DNA of 64,000 nt, from contig JACKMK010000002.1 of the NCBI GenBank assembly GCA_024235395.1, positions 868,001 through 932,000 of the forward strand. Direction: 5' to 3'. Shown one piece after another: positions 17,525 through 25,694 of the stretch. Each line of letters opens with the position of its first letter. Within the stretch, counting starts at the first letter, position 1. Below the pieces are notes generated by a model, which did not search any database, was not told the DNA's origin, and worked only from the letters and a program-made list of their open reading frames with translations. The translations under genes were made by a program, and so were the position numbers. Source of the DNA: Chromatiaceae bacterium. GTDB lineage: Bacteria > Pseudomonadota > Gammaproteobacteria > Chromatiales > Chromatiaceae.

Positions 17525-18558
17525 TACGCGGCTACCTCGTGCAGCGGGTCGAGTGCCTCTCTCAATACTTCGCTGGTCATCCCGTGCAACCGCGCATGGG
17601 CGATTGCATAGAGCGTCTGGATCTCGAAGTGTCGCACCACCAGGTAGGCCAGCACGCTGGTCAGGACGGACGGGCTGCGGCGCATCACGTGCAGCGCGTG
17701 TTCAATCAGATCGCTGCGCATTGCCGCCTCGATCAGCGTGATCTCCCGCGGCGTGGGTCTGCCCTGGAACAGGCCGGCTGGCACACGTTTCAGCGCGTCC
17801 TCGAGCGTGTCCGCATTGACGATCTGTAGCAATACATCGCGATTGACCACGCGGCCGCCATCGATCGCAAGGTACAGCACCTCGCTCGGTTGCAAGCGGT
17901 AGTTGTAGCGGTAGCGCAGACTCCATACCAAATTGTGCCGATCGACGATACGTCCAATCAGATTGAGGATCTCTTCGCGGTCGGTGCTCGCCAGCTGGCG
18001 TGCCCGATCGCTGAGTTCACTGTAGAACTGCTGGTCGAGCGTGGCATCCAGCAGAAACGGATCCGGCCTTTCCTCGTAGCGCCGCAGTGCCTGGGTCGCA
18101 ATTCGTTTGTAACGGGTCTTTTGCAGATGGCGGAGCAGTTCGGGCACGCTGTCGGTGTTCAACAGCTCGTCGTGGTTCAGGCTCAGGAACCCCGGCAGCC
18201 GGAACAGATTGCGTTCGATGTCCTCGTTCGGCAGCTGTCCGATCTTGCCGCGTACCAGTGCTTTGATATTGAGCAGCTCGTAACGGCTGGCCCACTGCAT
18301 CAGCAACCGTCGCGCCGGACCACCGAGCGGCCGCAGCAAGGCGCTGAGTTCGTCCAGCCAGGTCTGCATCAGCGCGCGCTCGAATGCCGCGAGGCGTTCG
18401 CTGTTTCTGCCATCCTTGATTTCGTCCAGGCCGCTTGCCTTGGCCATTTCATCGAGGGGTAGTTCGGCGAGGCCATTCAATCGCTGGCGACCGAGCAGAT
18501 GGGTGCTCATGATCGCCAGCCGAGTGCGCAGATATGCCTGGTCGGCCAGCCTGCTCAC
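17524..18558 (-). CDS. atpC: V/A-type ATPase subunit C (AC39 family)
   Basis: Subunit C/d is the funnel-like adaptor that joins the central stalk to the membrane K ring. The 344-residue, helix-rich product shows three repeated units typical of the family, with segments YELLNIKALVRGKI and LRYRYNYRLQPSEVLYLAIDGG characteristic of AC39-like proteins. It has no transmembrane segment. The start overlaps the stop of the small stalk gene upstream by four bases and the stop overlaps the subunit I start by one base. The family is diverse; identification is firm from the motif pattern and operon position. Confidence 0.9.
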   Translation of the reverse strand: MSRLADQAYLRTRLAIMSTHLLGRQRLNGLAELPLDEMAKASGLDEIKDGRNSERLAAFERALMQTWLDELSALLRPLGGPARRLLMQWASRYELLNIKALVRGKIGQLPNEDIERNLFRLPGFLSLNHDELLNTDSVPELLRHLQKTRYKRIATQALRRYEERPDPFLLDATLDQQFYSELSDRARQLASTDREEILNLIGRIVDRHNLVWSLRYRYNYRLQPSEVLYLAIDGGRVVNRDVLLQIVNADTLEDALKRVPAGLFQGRPTPREITLIEAAMRSDLIEHALHVMRRSPSVLTSVLAYLVVRHFEIQTLYAIAHARLHGMTSEVLREALDPLHEVAA

Positions 18559-18896
18559 GGGCGACCCGCGCTGTTCTCGCCGAGCAACTCGCGGAAACCC
18601 GCCTCGAGTGCCGCGTCTTCATGCGCTTCGGCGGCATCCCGCAGTTGTACCAAACGCTCCTGGAAGCGTCGTTCCATTTCCGCGACGGTCTGCTCTGCTC
18701 GCTGGTCGGCCTTTTCTAGAAAGGCCGCGTGCAATTCGGGGATGCGTGCCTGGAACCGCTCTTCCTGCTGGTGCGCATCGTGCAGAGTGGTCTGCACGAG
18801 TTGTTCGCTTTCTGCCTGGGCCTTTGCAACCATATCCCTGGCGGCACCCTCTGCAGCAAGCAGACGCTTCAATGTGTCATCCACGGCCTGGGTCAC
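18555..18896 (-). CDS. V/A-type ATPase small peripheral-stalk subunit G/H
   Basis: A 113-residue, almost entirely alpha-helical charged protein (residues about 5-105 form one long coiled coil rich in Ala, Glu, Gln and Arg). By position as first gene of the operon and by size it is the partner of subunit E in the peripheral stalk (G, H or NtpF in other naming schemes). The start is a GTG at 18896 with only a weak AGG three bases upstream. Sequence alone would be too plain to call; the context decides. The promoter region is just upstream (18897-19002). Confidence 0.75.
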   Translation of the reverse strand: MTQAVDDTLKRLLAAEGAARDMVAKAQAESEQLVQTTLHDAHQQEERFQARIPELHAAFLEKADQRAEQTVAEMERRFQERLVQLRDAAEAHEDAALEAGFRELLGENSAGRP

Positions 18897-18923
18897 CCTG
18901 AAAGTGGGGAATGACTTTTTTGG

Positions 18924-18983
18924 CCCAAGTCTAGTCGACGTCGCGGGGTGCCTGAAACAGAACCCCTTTTTTGTTGACTTGGG
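18924..18983. repeat. Inverted repeat upstream of the V/A-ATPase operon
   Basis: CCCAAGTC at 18924-18931 is matched by GACTTGGG at 18976-18983, a perfect eight-base inverted repeat with 44 bases between the arms. It lies in the 106-base gap between the Mth938-like gene and the first ATPase gene, where the operon's promoter must be unless it reads through from the gene upstream. Each arm is next to a run of T on the plus strand. It may be an operator or part of an mRNA leader structure. Confidence 0.4.
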
Positions 18984-19002
18984 TCATAGCCCCAGGACGC
19001 GT

Positions 19003-19386
19003 TCAATCGGCTTCGCTCGCGAACATCAACGCAAGCGCCGCGCGCCGGTCTTCGGCGAGCAGCACGTTGAAGGTGCGGCAGGCCGCGGCGTTGGCCATTG
19101 CCTCGACCCCGATCCCGCTGTCGATGAGGCTGGTCAGCAGCGCAGGATCCGGGAAGGCCTGCGCCTCGCCGGTGCCCAGGATCAGGACCTCCGGGCGGTA
19201 GCTCACGATGGCTTCGAAGTGGCTCGAGCGCAGTGTCTCGATACGGTCCGGTTCCCAGTCGGTGATCAACCGGTCGCGCAGGATGATCAGGCTGGTGCTG
19301 TAGCTGTGTTCGCGGATGCGAACCCTGCCGGGCTCATAACTGCTGACCATGTTGACGTTGCCGGCATTGTCCAGGGCCATTTTCAT
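19003..19386 (-). CDS. Mth938-like domain protein (DUF498 family)
   Basis: Small soluble protein of the Mth938/NDUFAF3-like family, whose bacterial role is not established. The start chosen is the ATG at 19386 (127 residues, MKMALDNAGNVNMVSSYEPG), which has GGAG six bases upstream; an in-frame ATG at 19413 would add nine residues. Family features seen are the N-terminal NMVSSYEPGRVRI strand, the EVLILGTGE core motif (residues about 67-75) and the GVEAMANAAACRTFNVLLAEDR segment. It lies divergent from alaC, 153 bases away, and 106 bases upstream of the ATPase operon on the same strand. Confidence 0.82.
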   Translation of the reverse strand: MKMALDNAGNVNMVSSYEPGRVRIREHSYSTSLIILRDRLITDWEPDRIETLRSSHFEAIVSYRPEVLILGTGEAQAFPDPALLTSLIDSGIGVEAMANAAACRTFNVLLAEDRRAALALMFASEAD

Positions 19387-19451
19387 TCGCATCTCCAGCG
19401 CGGGCCGGGTCATGGGTGGTCCGCGAGTTGGTGGCTAATCGGTTAATTTCA

Positions 19452-19481
19452 TTGACATTTTGACAAACGCTGCTGTAGCGT
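19452..19481 (+). promoter_or_regulatory. Candidate sigma-70 promoter for alaC
   Basis: A perfect TTGACA (19452-19457) is followed after 18 bases by TAGCGT (19476-19481), a weak -10 match. A second TTGACA-like element (TTGACA at 19459-19464) partly follows the first. The local sequence is markedly AT-richer than the surrounding coding DNA. The start of alaC lies about 50 bases beyond the predicted transcription start. Confidence 0.35.
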
Positions 19482-19539
19482 ACGAGGTTTGATTTTTGCC
19501 GCCCTGTGCGCCCGAGGTCTCGTCGTGTCGTCGCCCGAA

Positions 19540-20736
19540 ATGGAAGATTTCCCCAGAATCAAACGCTTGCCGCCGTACGTGTTCGCGATCGTGAACGAAC
19601 TGAAGGCGGCTGCGCGTGCGCGCGGCGAGGACATCATCGATTTTGGCATGGGCAACCCGGATCAGCCGACGCCCAAACACATTGTCGACAAGCTGGTCGA
19701 GGCGGCGCAGCGCGGCGACACCCATCGCTATTCGGTGTCGCGTGGCATTCCGCGCCTGCGCCGCGCGATCTGCCGGTGGTACAAGGACCAGTACGACGTC
19801 GATCTCGATCCCGACAGTCAGGCGATCGTCACCATCGGTTCTAAGGAGGGGCTGGCTCACCTGGCGCTGGCGTGCATGGGACCGGGCGATTCGGTGCTGG
19901 TGCCGAACCCGGCCTATCCGATCCACCCCTACGGCTTCATCATCGCGGGTGCCGACGTGCGCCATGTGCCGATGACCCCGGAGCATGACTTCTTCGAGGA
20001 ACTGCACAAGGCGATCGAGGAGTCCTGGCCACGACCGAAGATGCTGGTGGTGAATTTCCCGAGCAATCCGACTGCCGAGTGCGTCGACCTGCCATTCTTC
20101 GAACGTATCATCGAGATCGCACGCGCGAACAATATCTGGGTGGTGCACGATCTGGCGTACGCGGCGATCTCGTTCGATGGCTACAAGTCACCTTCGATCC
20201 TGCAGGTCAAGGGCGCCGACGAGATCGCAGTGGAGTTCTACTCGATGTCCAAGACCTACAGCATGCCGGGCTGGCGTGTGGGCTTCATGGTCGGCAACAA
20301 GACATTGGTCGCGGCACTGGCGAAGATCAAATCGTATCTCGACTATGGGATGTTCACGCCGATCCAGGTCGCCGCGATCGCCGCGCTGGAAGGTCCGCAG
20401 GACTGTGTCGCAGAGATCCGCGACATGTATCAGCGTCGCCGCGACGTGTTGTGTGACGGCTTGAATGCGATGGGGTGGGTGGTGAAACGCCCCAAGGCGA
20501 CCATGTTCGTCTGGGCGCCGATTCCCGAGCCGTACCGCCAGATGGGTTCGCTGGAGTTCTCCAAAAAGCTGTTGCGCGACGCCAAAGTGGCGGTGTCGCC
20601 GGGAATCGGATTCGGGTCTTACGGCGACGATCACGTGCGGTTTGGATTGATCGAGAACGAACACCGCACGCGTCAGGCGTTGCGTGGCATCAAAGAGATG
20701 TTCCGCCGTGACGGTGTGATAAAGGTGTCCGGCTGA
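19540..20736 (+). CDS. alaC: Alanine-synthesising aminotransferase AlaC
   Basis: A pyridoxal-phosphate class I/II aminotransferase making alanine from pyruvate and glutamate. The 398-residue product from ATG 19540 starts MEDFPRIKRLPPYVF, which aligns with the start of AlaC (YfdZ) proteins; a GTG at 19525 with GAGG upstream would add five residues. The family stretch RGEDIIDFGMGNPDQPTP, the NFPSNPTAE substrate loop and the PLP lysine in SMSKTYSMPGWRVG are all intact. It is followed 38 bases later by hom, an order common in gammaproteobacteria and consistent with shared control of amino-acid synthesis. Confidence 0.93.
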   Translation: MEDFPRIKRLPPYVFAIVNELKAAARARGEDIIDFGMGNPDQPTPKHIVDKLVEAAQRGDTHRYSVSRGIPRLRRAICRWYKDQYDVDLDPDSQAIVTIGSKEGLAHLALACMGPGDSVLVPNPAYPIHPYGFIIAGADVRHVPMTPEHDFFEELHKAIEESWPRPKMLVVNFPSNPTAECVDLPFFERIIEIARANNIWVVHDLAYAAISFDGYKSPSILQVKGADEIAVEFYSMSKTYSMPGWRVGFMVGNKTLVAALAKIKSYLDYGMFTPIQVAAIAALEGPQDCVAEIRDMYQRRRDVLCDGLNAMGWVVKRPKATMFVWAPIPEPYRQMGSLEFSKKLLRDAKVAVSPGIGFGSYGDDHVRFGLIENEHRTRQALRGIKEMFRRDGVIKVSG

Positions 20737-20774
20737 GTGTCGGGACCGAGAAGTATCAGAGTGGAGTAGTTAGA

Positions 20775-22088
20775 GTGTTGAACCCTGTCAAAGTGGGCCT
20801 GCTGGGCCTCGGCACCGTTGGCGGTGGCACGTTGAACGTGCTTGTGAGAAACGCGTCCGAGATCGCGCGCCGCGCTGGTCGGGCCATCGTGGTCGCCCAA
20901 GCGGCCGCGCGCGACTACGATCCGCAGTCACTGGAGGGTCTCGACCAAGTCGAGGTCGGCGACGATGCCTTTGCGGTGGTCAACAGTCCTGATGTGGATA
21001 TCGTGGTCGAGTTGATCGGCGGTTACAGCCCGGCGCGGGAGCTGGTATTGCAGGCGATCGCCAACGGTAAGCACGTGGTCACCGCGAACAAGGCATTGAT
21101 CGCGATGCACGGAAACGAGATCTTCGCCGCCGCACAGCGCAAAGGAGTCACGGTTGCGTTCGAGGCGGCAGTTGCCGGCGGGGTGCCGATCATCAAGGCC
21201 TTGCGCGAGGGACTGGCGGCGAACCATATCGAGTGGATCGCCGGCATCATCAATGGCACCGGCAATTTCATCCTCACCGAGATGAAAGACAAGGGTCGCG
21301 CGTTCGCCGATGTGCTTGCCGAAGCGCAGGCACTCGGCTATGCGGAGGCCGATCCGACGTTCGATGTCGAAGGGATCGATGCCGCGCACAAATTGACCAT
21401 CCTGGCGTCGCTTGCGTTCGGCATCCCGCTACAGTTCGACCGCTGTTACACCGAGGGCATCAGCCGAATCGAGCCGCAGGATGTCGTCTATGCGGAAGAG
21501 TTCGGTTACCGAATCAAGCACCTTGGCGTGACGCGACGCACCGAGCGGGGGATCGAGCTGCGCGTGCATCCCACGCTGATCCCGGAGCGTCGCCTGATCG
21601 CCAACGTGGATGGCGTGATGAACGCGGTCCTGGTCAAAGGGGACGCGGTCGGGCCGACGCTGTATTACGGCGCCGGCGCCGGCGCCTATCCGACGGCCTC
21701 GGCAGTGGTCGCCGACATCATCGATGTCACGCGCACCCTCACGACGGACCCGGAGAACCGCGTCCCGCATCTCGCCTTCCAGCCCGGTGAGCTGTCGGAT
21801 CTGCCGGTACTGCCGATGGCCGATGTGGAGACCGCGTACTATCTGCGGATGACCGCTGTGGACAAGCCGGGCGTGGTGGCCGCCGTCGCCGGCATTCTCG
21901 GCGATGCGGGCATCAGCATCGAAGCGATGCAGCAGAAGCAGCCGCCGGACGGAGAGGTCGAAGTGCCGCTGGTGATGCTTACCCATCGAGTTCGGGAACA
22001 ACAGATGAACGACGCGATCAAACGGATCGAGGCGCTCGATACGATTCGCGCGGGCGTCACCCGGATTCGCGTCGAAGACCTCGACTGA
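20775..22088 (+). CDS. hom: Homoserine dehydrogenase
   Basis: Reduces aspartate semialdehyde to homoserine with NAD(P)H, the branch point to threonine and methionine. The 437-residue product has the nucleotide-binding motif GLLGLGTVGGGT (residues about 8-19), the catalytic-domain sequence AGIINGTGNFIL and EGIDAAHKLTILASLAFG, and a C-terminal ACT regulatory domain (YYLRMTAVDKPGVVAAVAGI), which predicts feedback inhibition by threonine. It is monofunctional, with no aspartokinase part. The start is GTG at 20775 with GGAG about nine bases upstream; the adjacent TTG at 20778 is an alternative. Confidence 0.96.
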   Translation: MLNPVKVGLLGLGTVGGGTLNVLVRNASEIARRAGRAIVVAQAAARDYDPQSLEGLDQVEVGDDAFAVVNSPDVDIVVELIGGYSPARELVLQAIANGKHVVTANKALIAMHGNEIFAAAQRKGVTVAFEAAVAGGVPIIKALREGLAANHIEWIAGIINGTGNFILTEMKDKGRAFADVLAEAQALGYAEADPTFDVEGIDAAHKLTILASLAFGIPLQFDRCYTEGISRIEPQDVVYAEEFGYRIKHLGVTRRTERGIELRVHPTLIPERRLIANVDGVMNAVLVKGDAVGPTLYYGAGAGAYPTASAVVADIIDVTRTLTTDPENRVPHLAFQPGELSDLPVLPMADVETAYYLRMTAVDKPGVVAAVAGILGDAGISIEAMQQKQPPDGEVEVPLVMLTHRVREQQMNDAIKRIEALDTIRAGVTRIRVEDLD

Positions 22089-22092
22089 CGGT

Positions 22093-23088
22093 TTGATTCG
22101 CCACCTTTTCGTGCCCGGCCTGCTCGGCCCCATGGCGGGGCTCGAGCGCGTGGACCGACAGGCCTTTCCGCACCTCGAGTTGTTGTTGGCGCGCGCCGAC
22201 CGGCTGGTCGAGCCCGTCGGCTATGCCGCGGGCCTGTTTGCGCTGTTCGGCGTCGAGTCATCGGCCGGGGGCGATCTGCCGACTGCGGCAGTCAGTTTCC
22301 TGGCCGACACCGGGGAGACGCCGGCCGGGTTCCTGCTGCACGCCGATCCGCTGCTATTGCTCGCCGACCGGGATCGTCTGCTCGCCTTCGCCCTCGACGA
22401 CGATCCGCTGGACGCCGACGAGATCGCCGGGCTTGTGGAGACCTTCAACGCCCATTTCTCCGACGACGGCGTGCGTCTACATGGCAGTCGCGCGGGACGC
22501 ATGTATCTGCACTGCGATAGCGCACCATCGATCACGACGCACCCATTGTCGGCGGTGCTCGGCCGCAGTCTCGACCGTTACCTGCCGGATGGCGAGGACC
22601 GGCGCTACTGGCGCGGCCTGCTCAACGAGACCCAGATGCTGTGTCATGCGCTGGCATTCAACCGCGAACGCGAGTCCCGGGGCCGGCCGACGCTCGGTGG
22701 CCTGTGGTTCAGCGGCGGCGGCCGCCTGCCGGAACGGGCGACGGGGCCGTTCGGCCGGCTGGTTGGGGATTGCGCGCTCGCACGCGGACTGGTCGCGCTG
22801 CGCCCGGGAACGGGTCGCGATGAAATGATCGTCGAGCACGCACCGGGCAGGGCGGTGATACACGCCGACCCCGGCCGCTGGCTGCAGGCGCTTGCCGAAC
22901 TCGAGGTTCGGATCGCGGGCCTGATGCGGGATGGTGGGGAGTTGCATGTCCACCCCGGCAACGGGGCCGTCTACCTTTGGCACGCGCGCTCGGCACGGCG
23001 CTGGTGGCGCAGGAGGCGGCCGTTGTTCGCGAGTCTGGACGCACATCCCGATGCGTCGCACGGTCCCCGCGACGACAAAGGGCTATAA
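22093..23088 (+). CDS. RpfE-like / cofactor-independent phosphoglycerate mutase-like protein
   Basis: A 331-residue protein that I recognise as the RpfE type, described as distantly related to cofactor-independent phosphoglycerate mutase, of unknown biochemical role. The recognisable segments are the opening IRHLFVPGLLGP, the DPLLLLADRDRLLAF block, the asparagine in LLNETQMLCHALAFNRERES and the glycine-rich LWFSGGGRLP. The start is a TTG at 22093, five bases beyond the hom stop; this gives the N-terminal strand usual for the family, and a GTG at 22111 would cut it off. It lies between hom and thrC, where similar genes are found in related bacteria. The metal-binding motifs of true phosphoglycerate mutase are not evident to me. 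Confidence 0.7.
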   Translation: MIRHLFVPGLLGPMAGLERVDRQAFPHLELLLARADRLVEPVGYAAGLFALFGVESSAGGDLPTAAVSFLADTGETPAGFLLHADPLLLLADRDRLLAFALDDDPLDADEIAGLVETFNAHFSDDGVRLHGSRAGRMYLHCDSAPSITTHPLSAVLGRSLDRYLPDGEDRRYWRGLLNETQMLCHALAFNRERESRGRPTLGGLWFSGGGRLPERATGPFGRLVGDCALARGLVALRPGTGRDEMIVEHAPGRAVIHADPGRWLQALAELEVRIAGLMRDGGELHVHPGNGAVYLWHARSARRWWRRRRPLFASLDAHPDASHGPRDDKGL

Positions 23089-23120
23089 TGCGCCCCTTTG
23101 TTGAACACGCAGTAAGCACC

Positions 23121-24593
23121 ATGGACTTCATCGAAACCCGCGGCAACGATGGCATTCGTCCGTTGTCGGTGAGCTTCTCGCACGCGATTCTCAGCCCGAT
23201 GTGCTCCTTCGGTGGTATCTACGTGCCGGAGAGCCTGCCGGCACTGGGCGAGCCCTTTCTGCGTGCCCACCTGGGCAGCGACTACAAGACGCTGGCGCGC
23301 GCGGTGCTCGATGCCTTCGAACTGGACATCGACCCGGCGGTGATCGACCGCGCTCTCGCGCTATACGATGGCTTCGACGACCCGGCGCATCCAGTGCCCG
23401 TGACGAAGGTGCGCGAACAGCTGTTCGTCGCCGAGCTGTACCACGGGCCCACGCGGGCATTCAAGGACATGGCCCTGCAGCCCTTCGGCGTGCTGTTGTC
23501 CAGCCTGGCTCAGGCCCGGGGCGAGCAATACCTGATCCTTGCGGCGACCAGTGGTGATACCGGGCCTGCGACCCTCGAGACGTTCAAGGACAGGGCCAAC
23601 GTCAAGGTCGCGTGTCTGTACCCCGATGGCGGGACCTCCGACGTGCAGCGCCTGCAGATGGTGACCGAGGATGCCGCGAACCTGAAGGTGATCGGTATCC
23701 ACGGCGATTTCGATGACGCACAGTCAGCGCTGAAGACCCTGTTGTCGTCGGATGCCTTCCGGGCCCGGCTGCGCGAGCGCCACACCCACCTGTCCGCGGC
23801 CAACTCGGTCAACTTCGGTCGCATCATCTTTCAGCAGATCTATCACATCCACAGTTACCTCGAGCTGGTGCGTCAGGACGCGATCGCGCTCGGCGACCGG
23901 GTGTATCTCAACGTCCCCAGTGGCAACTTCGGCAACGCGCTCGGCGGCTATTACGCGATGAAGATGGGGCTTCCGGTGGAGAAGATCCTGATCTCCTCGA
24001 ACAGCAACAACGTGTTGACCGAACTGATTCGCACCGGGCGCTACGATCTGCGCGACCGCAAGGTGGTCGCAACCAGCTCGCCAGCCATGGACATTCTGAA
24101 GTCGTCGAACGTCGAGCGCGTGCTCTATGACCTGTTCGGCGCACAGCGCACACGCGAGTTGATGACCGAGTTGGACGAGAACCGCGTCTACCGTTTGACG
24201 GACGATGAATTGGCCTCGCTGCAGGCGGTGTTCGCCGCCGACTATGCCGACGATGCCGAGGTCGATGGCTACATACGCGACACCTTCCGCAACGACGGCT
24301 ACCTGATGGATCCGCATACCGCGACCTGTTTCAAGGCGCATGACAGTTGCCGCGAAAAGCCGTTGCCGGGCATCGTGTATTCCACGGCGGAATGGACCAA
24401 GTTCTCACCGACCATCGCTCATGCCCTGACGGGCGAGGTCGACAGTCACGATATCGATGCCCTGAAATCGATTTCCGCCACCGCGAACACGCCCATCCCG
24501 CCCATGATAGAGGCCTTGTTCGACAGACCGGTGGTGCAGGACACGGTGATCGACAAGCGGGACATAGAGGAGCAGGTGCTCGCGTTCATCTGA
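23121..24593 (+). CDS. thrC: Threonine synthase
   Basis: Converts O-phosphohomoserine to threonine with pyridoxal phosphate. I start it at ATG 23121 (MDFIETRGNDGIRPLSVSF, 490 residues); the frame stays open upstream to 22977 but that part lies within the preceding gene. This is the long, fungal/gammaproteobacterial-type enzyme, with the PLP lysine in GPTRAFKDMALQPFG, the phosphate-binding AATSGDTGPAT loop and the NSNNVLTEL segment. It ends the alaC-hom-rpfE-like-thrC run. A bidirectional terminator follows 20 bases after its stop. Confidence 0.96.
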   Translation: MDFIETRGNDGIRPLSVSFSHAILSPMCSFGGIYVPESLPALGEPFLRAHLGSDYKTLARAVLDAFELDIDPAVIDRALALYDGFDDPAHPVPVTKVREQLFVAELYHGPTRAFKDMALQPFGVLLSSLAQARGEQYLILAATSGDTGPATLETFKDRANVKVACLYPDGGTSDVQRLQMVTEDAANLKVIGIHGDFDDAQSALKTLLSSDAFRARLRERHTHLSAANSVNFGRIIFQQIYHIHSYLELVRQDAIALGDRVYLNVPSGNFGNALGGYYAMKMGLPVEKILISSNSNNVLTELIRTGRYDLRDRKVVATSSPAMDILKSSNVERVLYDLFGAQRTRELMTELDENRVYRLTDDELASLQAVFAADYADDAEVDGYIRDTFRNDGYLMDPHTATCFKAHDSCREKPLPGIVYSTAEWTKFSPTIAHALTGEVDSHDIDALKSISATANTPIPPMIEALFDRPVVQDTVIDKRDIEEQVLAFI

Positions 24594-24613
24594 TGAAGGC
24601 GGGCAAAGAAAAA

Positions 24614-24633
24614 CGGGGTCCGGCCCCGCTTTT
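24614..24633. terminator. Bidirectional rho-independent terminator between thrC and the epimerase gene
   Basis: CGGGG (24614-24618), loop TCCGG, CCCCG (24624-24628), then CTTTT on the plus strand. On the minus strand the same stem is followed by TTTTTCTTT. It sits in the 69-base gap between two convergent genes, so it can stop transcription from both sides. Confidence 0.75.
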
Positions 24634-24662
24634 CCGCGTCTCGCGCTATCGGCCCTTCACGT

Positions 24663-25670
24663 TCAGACCTTGTAGTACTCGCGGTACCAGGCGACGAATT
24701 TTGCCACGCCGTCTTCGACCGAAGTGGCCGGTTTGTAGCCGAGGTCCGCGACCAGGTCCTCGACGTTGGCATAGGTATCGGGCACGTCGCCCGGCTGCAG
24801 CGGCAACAGATCCTTCTCGGCTGTCTTGTCGAGGCATTTCTCCAGCGTTTCGATGTAGTGCATCAGCTCGACAGGGCTGTTGTTGCCGATGTTGTACAGG
24901 CGATACGGCGCCCGGCTGGTGGCCGAATCGGGCTCGTCGCCATCCCAGTCCGGGTTGGGTTTCGCCGGTTGGTCCAGCACGCGGATGACCCCCTCCACGA
25001 TGTCGTCGATGTAGGTGAAATCACGACGGTGCTTGCCGTAGTTGAAGACCGGAATGGGCTCACCGGCGAGGATGGCCTTGGTGAACTTGAACAACGCCAT
25101 ATCGGGGCGTCCCCAGGGGCCGTATACGGTAAAGAAACGCAGGCCGGTGGTGGGTACGTTGTACAGATGACTGTAGGTATGCGCCATCAGTTCGTTGGCT
25201 TTCTTGGTGGCCGCGTACAGGCTGACCGGGTGGTCGACGTTGTCGTGCACCGAAAACGGCATGTTGGTATTGGAACCGTATACGGAGCTCGAAGAGGCAT
25301 AGACCAGGTGCTCGACGGCATGGTTGCGGCAGCCCTGCAGGATATTGCCGAAACCCACGACATTGCTGTCGATATACGCCTCGGGGTTCTCTATCGAATA
25401 GCGCACGCCGGCCTGTGCCGCCAGGTTCACCACCCGCTGTGGCTGGTACTTGGCGAATGCCTCCGCCATCGCCTGTCGATCTTCGATGCGTTCCCTGACC
25501 TCGGTATAGCCGTCGTAGGCCAGTGTGCGCGCCAGGCGGGCTTCCTTGAGCGAGACGTCGTAATAGGGATCGAGACAGTCGACGCCGATCACCTCGTCGC
25601 CCCTTTCCAGAAGTCGCAGGGAAAGCGCCGAGCCGATGAAGCCCGCACTGCCGGTAATCAATACACGCAT
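24663..25670 (-). CDS. NAD-dependent epimerase, UDP-glucuronate 4-epimerase type
   Basis: A 335-residue extended short-chain dehydrogenase of the nucleotide-sugar epimerase group, most like UDP-glucuronate 4-epimerases (LspL/CapI/Uge type), which make UDP-galacturonate for surface polysaccharide. The N-terminal NAD site is TGSAGFIG (residues 6-13). The catalytic Ser-Tyr-Lys region includes YASSSSVYG and YAATKKANE, and the typical TVYGPWGRPDMALFKF and NYGKHRRDFTYIDDI stretches are present. It lies 24 bases downstream of the nucleotide-sugar dehydrogenase on the same strand, consistent with sequential oxidation and epimerisation. Because the partner dehydrogenase looks GlcNAc/GalNAc-specific, the true substrate may be an N-acetylated uronic acid. 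Confidence 0.87.
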   Translation of the reverse strand: MRVLITGSAGFIGSALSLRLLERGDEVIGVDCLDPYYDVSLKEARLARTLAYDGYTEVRERIEDRQAMAEAFAKYQPQRVVNLAAQAGVRYSIENPEAYIDSNVVGFGNILQGCRNHAVEHLVYASSSSVYGSNTNMPFSVHDNVDHPVSLYAATKKANELMAHTYSHLYNVPTTGLRFFTVYGPWGRPDMALFKFTKAILAGEPIPVFNYGKHRRDFTYIDDIVEGVIRVLDQPAKPNPDWDGDEPDSATSRAPYRLYNIGNNSPVELMHYIETLEKCLDKTAEKDLLPLQPGDVPDTYANVEDLVADLGYKPATSVEDGVAKFVAWYREYYKV

Positions 25671-25694
25671 GCTTTCGAATCCAGATGACTGTAG

